A stretch of DNA of 5,356 nucleotides from NCBI GenBank assembly GCA_023429275.1, contig JAEYWB010000832.1, positions 1-5,356 on the forward strand. Direction: 5' to 3'. Source of the stretch: Planctomycetota bacterium (lineage in GTDB: Bacteria > Planctomycetota > Planctomycetia > Planctomycetales > Planctomycetaceae). Below, piece after piece: positions 1 through 5,195 of the stretch. The first letter of the stretch is position 1. Every line of letters begins with the position of its first letter. A model generated the notes under the pieces. It searched no databases, was not told the DNA's origin, and saw nothing but the letters and a program-made list of their open reading frames with translations. Made by a program: the position numbers and the translations under genes.

Positions 1-1053
1 ATCGTCTACACCGAAGAGGCGGGAAGCCCCGGCGCCCAGTGGTCGGATCAGGCGATCGTCGGCCAGCTGGATAACGAGGACGCCCTCCTCCGTTTCGGCC
101 AGCAGGCCGATGTCGTCACCTATGAGACCGAGCACATCCCGCTCTCCAGCATGAAGCTGCTCGAGCGGACTGTCCCCGTCTATCCCTCGCCGCATGTCCT
201 CGAGGTGACGCAACACCGTCAGCTCGAGAAGGACTTTCTCGCCACGGGAGGATTTCCGCTCCCCGCCTGCGCCACAATCCGCTCGCTCGAGCATCTCCAG
301 CAGGAGGTCGCCCGTCTGGGCCGGATGTGCGTCGTGAAGACGGCGACCGGCGGCTACGACGGCAAGGGGCAGTGGAAGGTCGGCGTGAACCCCGGCGACA
401 TCGACCTCGCCTGGAAACAGGCGGGCGGACGGCCCCTGGTCCTCGAGGAGTGGGTCGACCTGGCCCTGGAGTGCTCCGTGATCGGAGCCCGCGCGGTCGA
501 CGGCTCGATGGAGTTCTATGGCCCGGTCCTGAACGATCACGCGAACCACATTCTCGACGTTTCGGTCTGCCCGATCGTCGAGTCGCGGATGTCGACGAAG
601 CTCCGCACCGAGGCACGGGAGATCGCCGAGGCCCTGCTGCGGAAGCTCGACGTCGTCGGGCTGCTGTGTGTCGAGATGTTCGTGACGACCGACGGGCGAC
701 TGCTCGTGAATGAGCTCGCCCCGAGAACGCACAACTCCGGCCACCTGACGATCGAGGGGCACGTCACGAGCCAGTTCGAGCAGATCATGCGGATCTGTGC
801 GGGCCTTCCTCTTGGCTCCGTCGAGCAGCTTCGCCCCGCCGCGATGGCCAACCTTCTTGGCGACCTCTGGTCGGCCGGGCCACCCGCCTGGGACCGTCTG
901 CTCGCTCATCCGGCGGCAAAGCTGCACTTGTACGGCAAGCTGGATGCGAAGCCGGGCCGTAAGATGGGCCACGTCACCGCCACGGCCGACACGACCGAAG
1001 CCGCGGCGCGACTCGTGACGCAGGCCCGGCGCGACCTGCAGCCGGCCCAGTGA
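1..1053 (+). CDS. purK: N5-carboxyaminoimidazole ribonucleotide synthase PurK (5' end missing)
   Basis: PurK carboxylates 5-aminoimidazole ribonucleotide with ATP and bicarbonate to give N5-CAIR, which PurE then rearranges, in cytosolic de novo purine synthesis. The frame is open from base 1 and gives 350 residues. Full-length relatives have roughly 355-390, so about 30-40 N-terminal residues, including the first part of the nucleotide-fold domain, lie outside. Visible hallmarks, numbered from base 1: VTYETEHIP near 39-47, the ATP-grasp loop K113-TATGGYDGKGQ (to Q124), LEEWV near 149, the acidic metal ligands E225 (CVEMF) and E238, the signature NELAPRTHNSGH at 237-248, and the C-terminal LHLYGK...GRKMGHVT segment. 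Every core motif is intact and no frameshift is seen. An ATG at 151 falls inside conserved sequence and is not the start. purE often sits beside purK but is absent downstream, so it may lie upstream. An inverted repeat begins 20 bases after the stop. Confidence 0.97.
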   Translation: MVYTEEAGSPGAQWSDQAIVGQLDNEDALLRFGQQADVVTYETEHIPLSSMKLLERTVPVYPSPHVLEVTQHRQLEKDFLATGGFPLPACATIRSLEHLQQEVARLGRMCVVKTATGGYDGKGQWKVGVNPGDIDLAWKQAGGRPLVLEEWVDLALECSVIGARAVDGSMEFYGPVLNDHANHILDVSVCPIVESRMSTKLRTEAREIAEALLRKLDVVGLLCVEMFVTTDGRLLVNELAPRTHNSGHLTIEGHVTSQFEQIMRICAGLPLGSVEQLRPAAMANLLGDLWSAGPPAWDRLLAHPAAKLHLYGKLDAKPGRKMGHVTATADTTEAAARLVTQARRDLQPAQ

Positions 1054-1072
1054 GCTGATCGATTGTGTGTTA

Positions 1073-1166
1073 GCCACAGAGGGCACAGAGAACTCAGAGA
1101 GAAAAGCCCGAGCCAATCGACTGCCGCGTCTCCCCTCTTCTCTGCGTCCTCTGTGCACTCTGTGGC
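1073..1166. repeat. Imperfect inverted repeat with 9-nt periodic arms (CACAGAG element)
   Basis: The arms at 1073-1100 and 1139-1166 are reverse complements at 25 of 28 positions, separated by a 38-base spacer. Each arm consists of three 9-base units. The left arm reads gccacagag, ggcacagag, aactcagag. The right arm, read on the minus strand, gives gccacagag, tgcacagag, gacgcagag. If translated, the plus strand yields a characteristic HRGHRE...SVHSVAK string. I recall this as a common spurious 'protein' in planctomycete and other large genomes, which suggests a dispersed intergenic repeat. It could fold into a long stem-loop behind purK, but no T-tract follows, so ordinary intrinsic termination is doubtful. 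The repeat structure is directly visible; its family membership is from memory. Confidence 0.85.
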
Positions 1167-1245
1167 AAAGAACTTCTTCGGAACCGTTTGTCGCCAAAGC
1201 AGGTATGCTCTCACGGATTCGGCATCAGCGATGACGCGGGATGCC

Positions 1246-1251
1246 TAGAAT
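1246..1251 (+). promoter_or_regulatory. Candidate -10 box for the DUF4112 gene
   Basis: TAGAAT differs from the sigma-70 consensus TATAAT at one position and lies 30 bases before the TTG start codon. Transcription would begin near 1258 and give a short leader carrying the ribosome binding site at 1272-1275. No convincing -35 hexamer is present at 16-18 bases spacing, so this is only a candidate. The same hexamer occurs upstream of the enolase-superfamily gene. Confidence 0.25.
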
Positions 1252-1271
1252 TCCTCCGGCACATGACACGC

Positions 1272-1275
1272 GGAG
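1272..1275 (+). promoter_or_regulatory. Shine-Dalgarno sequence supporting a TTG start
   Basis: GGAG lies six bases before TTG at 1282. The only nearby in-frame alternative, ATG at 1366, has no purine-rich site in front of it. The site therefore favours the TTG start and the longer 199-residue protein. The extra 28 residues are Ser/Gly/Pro-rich and not obviously conserved, so the ATG start is not excluded. Confidence 0.5.
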
Positions 1276-1281
1276 AGACCA

Positions 1282-1881
1282 TTGAACCCAGGATCAGACC
1301 GCTATTCGGCTGGCTCCACCCACTCCCCATCCGGCAAGGGATCGGCCGCAGACCCCATCGTCATCATGAAGGGGGAGGCCGGTCCGACTGGCCCAGGTAC
1401 TGACCGGTTCGGCGGACAACTGGCGGGGCTGCAGATCCTCGCCCATCTGCTCGACAGCGCCATCCGTATTCCCGGGCTCAATATCCGGGTCGGGCTGGAT
1501 GCTCTCCTGGGTGTCATCCCCGGTCTTGGGGACATCGGAACGTCGTTGCTGTCACTCCTGATCCTCAAGGAGGCGAGTCGTCGCGGCGTCTCGAAGGTCA
1601 CGATGACCCGGATGACGGCCAACCTCGTCATCGACACCGCGATGGGGGCGATCCCGATTCTCGGGGATGCCTTCGACATCTACTGGAAAGCGAACGAACG
1701 GAACGTCCGGCTGCTGGAGCGCCATGCCGCGCCCGATCCGCGGACTGTCCGCCAGGCCGAGCTCAGCGACCGCCTCTTCTTTGCCGGCCTGATCTTCGTC
1801 ATCCTCTCCTGCCTCGTCGTCAGCCTGTGGATCGCCAGTACGGTCATCCGCTGGCTGCTCAGCGCCGGGGCGTCGTCATAG
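1282..1881 (+). CDS. DUF4112 family membrane protein
   Basis: The 199-residue product has the DUF4112 pattern. A polar, probably disordered leader (1-45) is followed by LLDSAIRIPG (56-65), the glycine-rich hydrophobic segment GLDALLGVIPGLGDIGTSLLSLLIL (71-95 in all), a basic linker, then IDTAMGAIPILGDAFDIYWKANERN (from 117 on) and LLERH (144-148). A strongly hydrophobic stretch at about 165-188 looks like a C-terminal transmembrane helix. The two glycine-rich segments share the pattern (L/I)Dxx(L/M)GxIPxLGD about 45 residues apart, suggesting internal duplication. No catalytic residues are evident and the family has no established function; membrane association is inferred. The TTG start rests on the ribosome binding site at 1272-1275. 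The gene stands alone between two different inverted repeats and is convergent with the enolase-superfamily gene. Confidence 0.88.
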   Translation: MNPGSDRYSAGSTHSPSGKGSAADPIVIMKGEAGPTGPGTDRFGGQLAGLQILAHLLDSAIRIPGLNIRVGLDALLGVIPGLGDIGTSLLSLLILKEASRRGVSKVTMTRMTANLVIDTAMGAIPILGDAFDIYWKANERNVRLLERHAAPDPRTVRQAELSDRLFFAGLIFVILSCLVVSLWIASTVIRWLLSAGASS

Positions 1882-1893
1882 GGAGCGACGCGG

Positions 1894-1983
1894 GGTGAGA
1901 GGTTAGAGACGAGAGTTTAGAGAGAAGAGAGAGAATGAAGGTCCTGTCTCTAACCTCTAAGCTCTCGTCTCTAACCTCTCACC
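1894..1983. repeat. Perfect 22-base inverted repeat with purine/pyrimidine strand asymmetry
   Basis: The outer arms at 1894-1915 and 1962-1983 are perfect reverse complements over 22 bases. With mismatches the pairing extends inward to 1931 and 1946, about 33 of 38 positions. The 13-mer gtctctaacctct occurs twice in the right arm, at 1946-1958 and 1967-1979, a 21-base period, and once inverted in the left arm. The left half is almost entirely purine from 1897 to 1940; the right half is pyrimidine-rich. It fills the gap between two convergent genes, starting 12 bases after one stop and ending 10 bases before the other. It could form a hairpin that ends transcription from both sides, but no T-tract follows on either strand. 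A dispersed genomic repeat is the main alternative. Confidence 0.85.
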
Positions 1984-1993
1984 GCACCGTCAC

Positions 1994-3367
1994 TCACAGT
2001 TCCGTGCGGCGGTATCCCGGGTGCGACCGGTCGAAGAGATCGGGAAGCAGCCGCGTCCCGAGGCCGGGTTTCGTCGGCAGCCGAGCGTGGCCCCCTTCGA
2101 TCTCGACGTTCGTCTCGATCAGGAGCGGGTAGAGCGTCCGGATGTGGGCCCGGACCGTCTCCTGCCACATCACGTTCGGAACAGCCGCCGCCACCTGCAG
2201 CCCCGCCAGGAGCGTCAACGGTCCCGTGCAGTCGTGCATCAGGGCAGGGACGTTGTAGATCTGGGCGAGTTCGGCGATTCGACGGGTCTCGCTGATCCCG
2301 CCGACCCAGGTCGGGTCCGCCATCACGAAGTCCGCCCCCTGCCGCTCCAGCACGTTCCGGTAGGCATCGCGCGTGATCAGCATCTCGCTCACCGCGAGGG
2401 GGATTCCGCCACGTTGACGCAGCAGGGCCATGGAGTCGGCGCAATCGGGACGGAGCAGGTCCTCGGCCCAGAGTGGCTCGATCTCGCGGAGTCCCTCGCA
2501 GATGCGGGTCGCGGCTGCCAGCGAGAAGAACCCGTGCCCGTCGAGCATCAGTTCCATCCGGTTCCCGACGCGCTCGCGGATCTGCCGCAGCGGTCGAAGC
2601 CCCTCCTCAAGGTCGGCTCGGGAGATCATCGCCCCCCCGGACCGCTGGTAGACGCCATCGAACGACCAGAGCTTCATCGCCCCGATCCCCTCGCTCAAAA
2701 GCTCCTCCGCGAGGTCCGCAGGCTCGTTGGCACTCCGCCAGTTGTCTTCCAGCGGACCGGAACGGCCCGGGTCGCCATGTCCGGGCCACCCCTGGCTGTC
2801 CGGGGCGCCGAGCGGCCGGCGTCCGTATGACGGGCCACCGCAGCTGTTGTAGATCGGGATCCGGCTCCGGACCGGCCCGCCGAGGAGCCGCCAGACCGGT
2901 TGCCGCGTGAGCTGCCCTGCGATGTCCCACAGGGCGAGGTCGACGGCCGAAATCGCCCGCATCTCCGCCCCGGTCCCGCCGAACGACGCGCACCGCTCGT
3001 ACAGGAACCGCCAGTGGCTCTCGATCGCGAGGGCATCCGCCCCGAGGAGTCGCCGCGTCATCCAGTCGTGCAGGACGGCGGCGACCGCGTGCGGCAGGTA
3101 ATACGACTCGCCGTGTCCGATGACCGGATCGCCGTCGACGGTTCCCGCGTCGGTATGAATTCGCAACAGCACCAGTCCCGCCATGATGTCGTGCGGGATG
3201 AGCGTTTCAATCGCGACGATCCGCGGTCCTGATTCGTAGGCGTGTTCCTGGATCGGGCTCGAGGCCCGAGCGCGGGGCATGCCTGGTTGGCTCGAACCCG
3301 TCGGAGAAGAGCTGTGAGCGTTCCGCGGGGCGGGAGAAGAGAGGTCCGGTCGATACGGCTGGGTCAC
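1994..3367 (-). CDS. Enolase-superfamily protein, mandelate racemase/muconate lactonizing enzyme family
   Basis: Enzymes of this superfamily remove the proton next to a carboxylate, with Mg2+ stabilising the enolate. Relatives are mostly sugar-acid dehydratases or racemases. In the 457-residue product the capping domain starts near 47 and the barrel follows. Visible residues: K232 (AMKLW), metal ligands D276, E302 and E328, dyad D351 and H378 (MHDCTGP), and E403 (WQE). The spacings D-E-E (26, 26) and D-H (27) equal those of Pseudomonas mandelate racemase (D195, E221, E247, D270, H297). H278 replaces that enzyme's N197, and W234 stands where its second catalytic lysine, K166, would be. The motif set (MKLWSFD, HDCTGP, PGLGTxL) recalls an uncharacterised 'MKIWPFD' subgroup. 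Start: GTG at 3367 has GAGAG nine bases upstream; ATG at 3280 would remove 29 disordered-looking residues and is a real alternative. The substrate is unknown; a cytosolic role in sugar-acid catabolism is inferred. Confidence 0.93.
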   Translation of the reverse strand: MTQPYRPDLSSPAPRNAHSSSPTGSSQPGMPRARASSPIQEHAYESGPRIVAIETLIPHDIMAGLVLLRIHTDAGTVDGDPVIGHGESYYLPHAVAAVLHDWMTRRLLGADALAIESHWRFLYERCASFGGTGAEMRAISAVDLALWDIAGQLTRQPVWRLLGGPVRSRIPIYNSCGGPSYGRRPLGAPDSQGWPGHGDPGRSGPLEDNWRSANEPADLAEELLSEGIGAMKLWSFDGVYQRSGGAMISRADLEEGLRPLRQIRERVGNRMELMLDGHGFFSLAAATRICEGLREIEPLWAEDLLRPDCADSMALLRQRGGIPLAVSEMLITRDAYRNVLERQGADFVMADPTWVGGISETRRIAELAQIYNVPALMHDCTGPLTLLAGLQVAAAVPNVMWQETVRAHIRTLYPLLIETNVEIEGGHARLPTKPGLGTRLLPDLFDRSHPGYRRTEL

Positions 3368-3414
3368 TGATGGAGACTCTCGATCGGCGGTTCAGAGCAA
3401 CAGGAGCGTTCGCG

Positions 3415-3442
3415 ATTCTAACCGGATCGCCGGGCGGTCCAA
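3415..3442 (-). promoter_or_regulatory. Candidate sigma-70-like promoter of the enolase-superfamily gene
   Basis: On the minus strand TTGGAC (3437-3442) is followed after 16 bases by TAGAAT (3415-3420). The -10 box is one mismatch from consensus; the -35 box matches only its first three bases. The predicted transcript would begin near 3408, about 40 bases before the GTG at 3367, which is compatible with that start. Sigma-factor preferences in this organism are unknown. Confidence 0.3.
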
Positions 3443-3511
3443 GCGGCGGGCCGGCAGTGACGACGCCTCAACACAACACGGCCAAGGTCTCTCCTCAACG
3501 ACTTGCGACCA

Positions 3512-3525
3512 GGCACCGCCGTGCC
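3512..3525 (-). terminator. Small GC hairpin just after the secreted-protein gene
   Basis: GGCAC and GTGCC form a five-base-pair stem around a four-base loop. It begins three bases after the stop codon of the gene at 3529-4023, read on the minus strand. The following bases are not U-rich, so a canonical intrinsic terminator is not supported. Its position is the main argument. With the promoter candidate at 3415-3442 it suggests the two minus-strand genes are separate units. Confidence 0.25.
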
Positions 3526-3528
3526 GGA

Positions 3529-4023
3529 TCAACCGCGAGGGGGCTTTTGCCTGGCTTCGAGAAGGCGGATCTCCGCCATGACCCGTTCATACCGTGCGAG
3601 CGGAACGGCGCCCTGGGGGATCCTGCCGTGTTCAAACAGGAGGATCGTGGTCTTCTCGACTCCCCGGTAGAGCTCCACGGACTTCTCGAGGCACTTGATC
3701 CTCTCGGCCTCGTTTCCGGAAAGGTCGTGCTCGGCGTCGATGACCCGCTGGATCGCCTGCGACAGGTGGTCGAGGCGGAGCTCGATCACCATGCGGGGAA
3801 GCAGGAGGTCGTAGTGCTCCTTTGCCGCGCGATACCGCTCCTGCTTCAGCGCGAGGAGCGGATCGTCGGTGGGCTTGAGGGGCAGCGTCTCGAGCTTCGG
3901 AAGACCGAAGTCGTGCGTATCCGACTCGGCCTCCTGGCCGCGTGTCGCGCTCGACACGAGGAAGAACAACGTCAGGGCTATCGAGACGGATGACCTGACG
4001 GAGGGGGTGGCAAGCTGGGACAT
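3529..4023 (-). CDS. Secreted, helix-rich hypothetical protein with two similar helical units
   Basis: The product is 164 residues. ATG at 4023 was chosen because AGGA lies nine bases upstream and a classical Sec signal peptide follows: a short polar N-terminus, a hydrophobic core near 13-25 (SVSIALTLFFLVS), and small residues around SSATRGQ (24-30). Longer in-frame starts would bury this signal behind an unlikely Arg/Ser-rich leader. The mature part after a Pro-rich linker (about 41-54) is mainly helical and charged. Two stretches look alike: YRAAKEHYDLL... (64-101) and YRGVEKTTILL... (119-155). Each starts with YR and runs through a charged helix, with a hydrophobic segment at its end. The pattern resembles the long helical hairpins of TolC-like proteins and many planctomycete periplasmic proteins, but no beta-barrel or enzymatic motif is present. 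A periplasmic location is inferred. The function is unknown. Confidence 0.75.
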   Translation of the reverse strand: MSQLATPSVRSSVSIALTLFFLVSSATRGQEAESDTHDFGLPKLETLPLKPTDDPLLALKQERYRAAKEHYDLLLPRMVIELRLDHLSQAIQRVIDAEHDLSGNEAERIKCLEKSVELYRGVEKTTILLFEHGRIPQGAVPLARYERVMAEIRLLEARQKPPRG

Positions 4024-4256
4024 GAGCGGGGATCCTGGCGAGGAGCAGGTCGGGAGAGGAAACTGCGCAGGCCACAGCGAGGAGGGCGAACGCCATTCCC
4101 CGGCCGGGCCCTTGTCACTCAGTCTGCGATCGCCCGTTGACTCCTGCAAGTTTCTCGATGAGTGAAGCGGTGCAGCAATGTTTCGTTCTTGTCTTCGCGA
4201 TCTGGACAGCGGTCCCCTGCTTCCTTCATCGTGAGAGAAATCGCCCGAGAGTCCCC
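4024..4256. other. Divergent intergenic region
   Basis: These 233 bases separate the start codons of the minus-strand secreted-protein gene and the plus-strand 94-residue gene, so promoters for both should lie here. The AGGA ribosome binding site of the minus gene is at 4033-4036, and a GAGAG site for the plus gene is at 4247-4251. The palindrome CCCGGCCGGG lies at 4099-4108. TTGACT at 4137-4142 resembles a -35 box, but no matching -10 box follows at normal spacing. No RNA gene was recognised. Confidence 0.5.
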
Positions 4257-4541
4257 GTGAAACGAACCTTCTACGTCGCCACACGCATCCTGTTCGTGAT
4301 CGTCGAGGCTGCCACGGAGGCCGAAGCGCGGTCGCTTGGCCAGTCGGCACTCGATGAGCTCTATCGCAAGAGGCTCCGGCGTCCGGTCACCGCCGACATC
4401 CGGACCATCCGGCTCGCCACTGACGCCGAGCTTTCTCTCGACGATCACTTCCGCCGCTCCCGGAGGCATCGTCGCACCGTCCCCCGTTTCGCACAGCTTC
4501 TCGCCCAGCTTGGCGGGACTGTTCGGACACGCCATCTCTGA
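4257..4541 (+). CDS. Small conserved-looking hypothetical protein (94 residues, GTG start)
   Basis: The frame starting at GTG 4257 encodes 94 residues. It opens with a strand-like segment KRTFYVATRILFVIVEA (2-18), then a helix-like TEAEARSLGQSALDELYRKR (20-39), a second strand TADIRTIRLAT, and an Arg-rich tail. This layout resembles short planctomycete proteins beginning KRTFYVAT that I recall, with no known function. GAGAG at 4247-4251 sits five bases before the GTG. Codons upstream of it lose the G/C third-position bias, which argues against the longer in-frame starts TTG 4137 and ATG 4158. An overlapping minus-strand frame has similar base composition, so the choice rests on protein plausibility and not on codon statistics. 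The gene is divergent from the secreted-protein gene and convergent with the 178-residue gene. Confidence 0.6.
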   Translation: MKRTFYVATRILFVIVEAATEAEARSLGQSALDELYRKRLRRPVTADIRTIRLATDAELSLDDHFRRSRRHRRTVPRFAQLLAQLGGTVRTRHL

Positions 4542-4572
4542 TCAGTCGCTTGAAGTCTTGCTGCGACAGCGT

Positions 4573-4600
4573 GCGCGAAGATCGGGAGAGCACTTCGCGC
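4573..4600. terminator. Perfect 8-base-pair stem-loop between convergent genes
   Basis: GCGCGAAG at 4573-4580 and CTTCGCGC at 4593-4600 pair perfectly around a 12-base loop. The hairpin lies between the ends of the convergent genes at 4541 and 4659, where a shared transcription stop would be useful. No T-run follows on either strand, so intrinsic termination is only suggested by position. The rest of the 117-base gap shows nothing else. Confidence 0.35.
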
Positions 4601-4658
4601 GGAGTGCGTCGGTCGGACCGGGGGCGACGGAATCCGTGACGGTGCCCGCGGGAGCGGC

Positions 4659-5195
4659 TCAATCCGGCAGGAAGCCCCGCTCGCGAAGCTCCTGGATGTT
4701 GTCGCGGGCGCTCTGCATGACGCGCTCGGCGGCGTACCGGAAGACCGCGATCCCTCCGAGTCCCTGCGGCGCGGTGAGGATCGCGACGCGGTCCTCCTCT
4801 TCCGAATCGAGCTGGCGGTTCAGCTTGTCGACCATCTCCTGGACGCTGTCGGTCACCATCTGCCCCTGCTGCTCCTGGTTCCGAAACCGGAGGTGGGAGA
4901 AGGCCGCCTGCCGGGAGAGGAGAAAGCTCGCCATGTTCCCGACGCCGTCGCTGTCGAAGAAGTTCTCGAACTCCGGCCGGGAGTTGTCCGGCGTGATGAT
5001 CAGCGGCCGGGTGACGCGGACCATCCCGCGGGCGAGCTTGACCAGCGGGTTCCGGGCGTCGGAATCGACCACCAGGTAATACGGAAGTTCCGACTCGCCG
5101 AACGTGAACAGGGAGTACTGCACCGGCCGGACGATCTCCACCGCGTTCCACAGACGGAGGAAGGTGGCTTCGGGATCGTTGGCGGAGAAATCCAT
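4659..5195 (-). CDS. Soluble hypothetical protein, probably lineage-conserved
   Basis: The 178-residue product begins MDFSANDPEATFLRLWNAVE and has no signal peptide or transmembrane helix, so it is probably cytosolic. The first half is strand-rich, with VQYSLFTFGESELPYYLVV (25-43) and VRVTRPLIITPDNSRPEFENFF (59-80). The second half holds an acidic helical segment (QMVTDSVQEMVDKLNRQLDSEEEDR, about 112-136), a small-residue turn TAPQGLGG (141-148), and a C-terminal helix ending RERGFLPD. The phrases are well-formed and remind me of a planctomycete-restricted protein, but I cannot name a family and see no catalytic motif. ATG at 5195 is the first start in frame with credible sequence; the upstream GGGA seven bases away is a weak ribosome binding site. 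The 3' end faces the 94-residue gene. The 5' side is divergent from an inferred gene beyond the window. Confidence 0.85.
   Translation of the reverse strand: MDFSANDPEATFLRLWNAVEIVRPVQYSLFTFGESELPYYLVVDSDARNPLVKLARGMVRVTRPLIITPDNSRPEFENFFDSDGVGNMASFLLSRQAAFSHLRFRNQEQQGQMVTDSVQEMVDKLNRQLDSEEEDRVAILTAPQGLGGIAVFRYAAERVMQSARDNIQELRERGFLPD

Noticed and set aside
1073..1166. CRISPR array
   Set aside because: The 9-base units are contiguous and mirrored in two arms; there are no regular unique spacers and no cas genes.
1063..1248. Plus-strand frame starting MCVSHRGHRELRE after purK
   Set aside because: It is simply the translation of the inverted repeat; its 9-base DNA period creates the tripeptide repetition.
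2021..2830. 269-codon plus-strand open frame opposite the enolase-superfamily gene
   Set aside because: It is antisense to a gene with complete active-site motifs and has the low-complexity Arg/Pro/Gly composition of a GC-rich shadow frame.
3632..4096. Minus-strand frame beginning MAFALLAVACAVSS, which looks like a second signal peptide overlapping the secreted-protein gene
   Set aside because: It has no N-terminal positive charge and no proper lipobox, and the rest of the frame is an Arg/Pro-rich shadow of the better-supported 164-residue gene.
4137..4165. TTGACT as a -35 box for the small plus-strand gene
   Set aside because: The sequence 16-18 bases downstream (around gagtga) does not resemble a -10 box.
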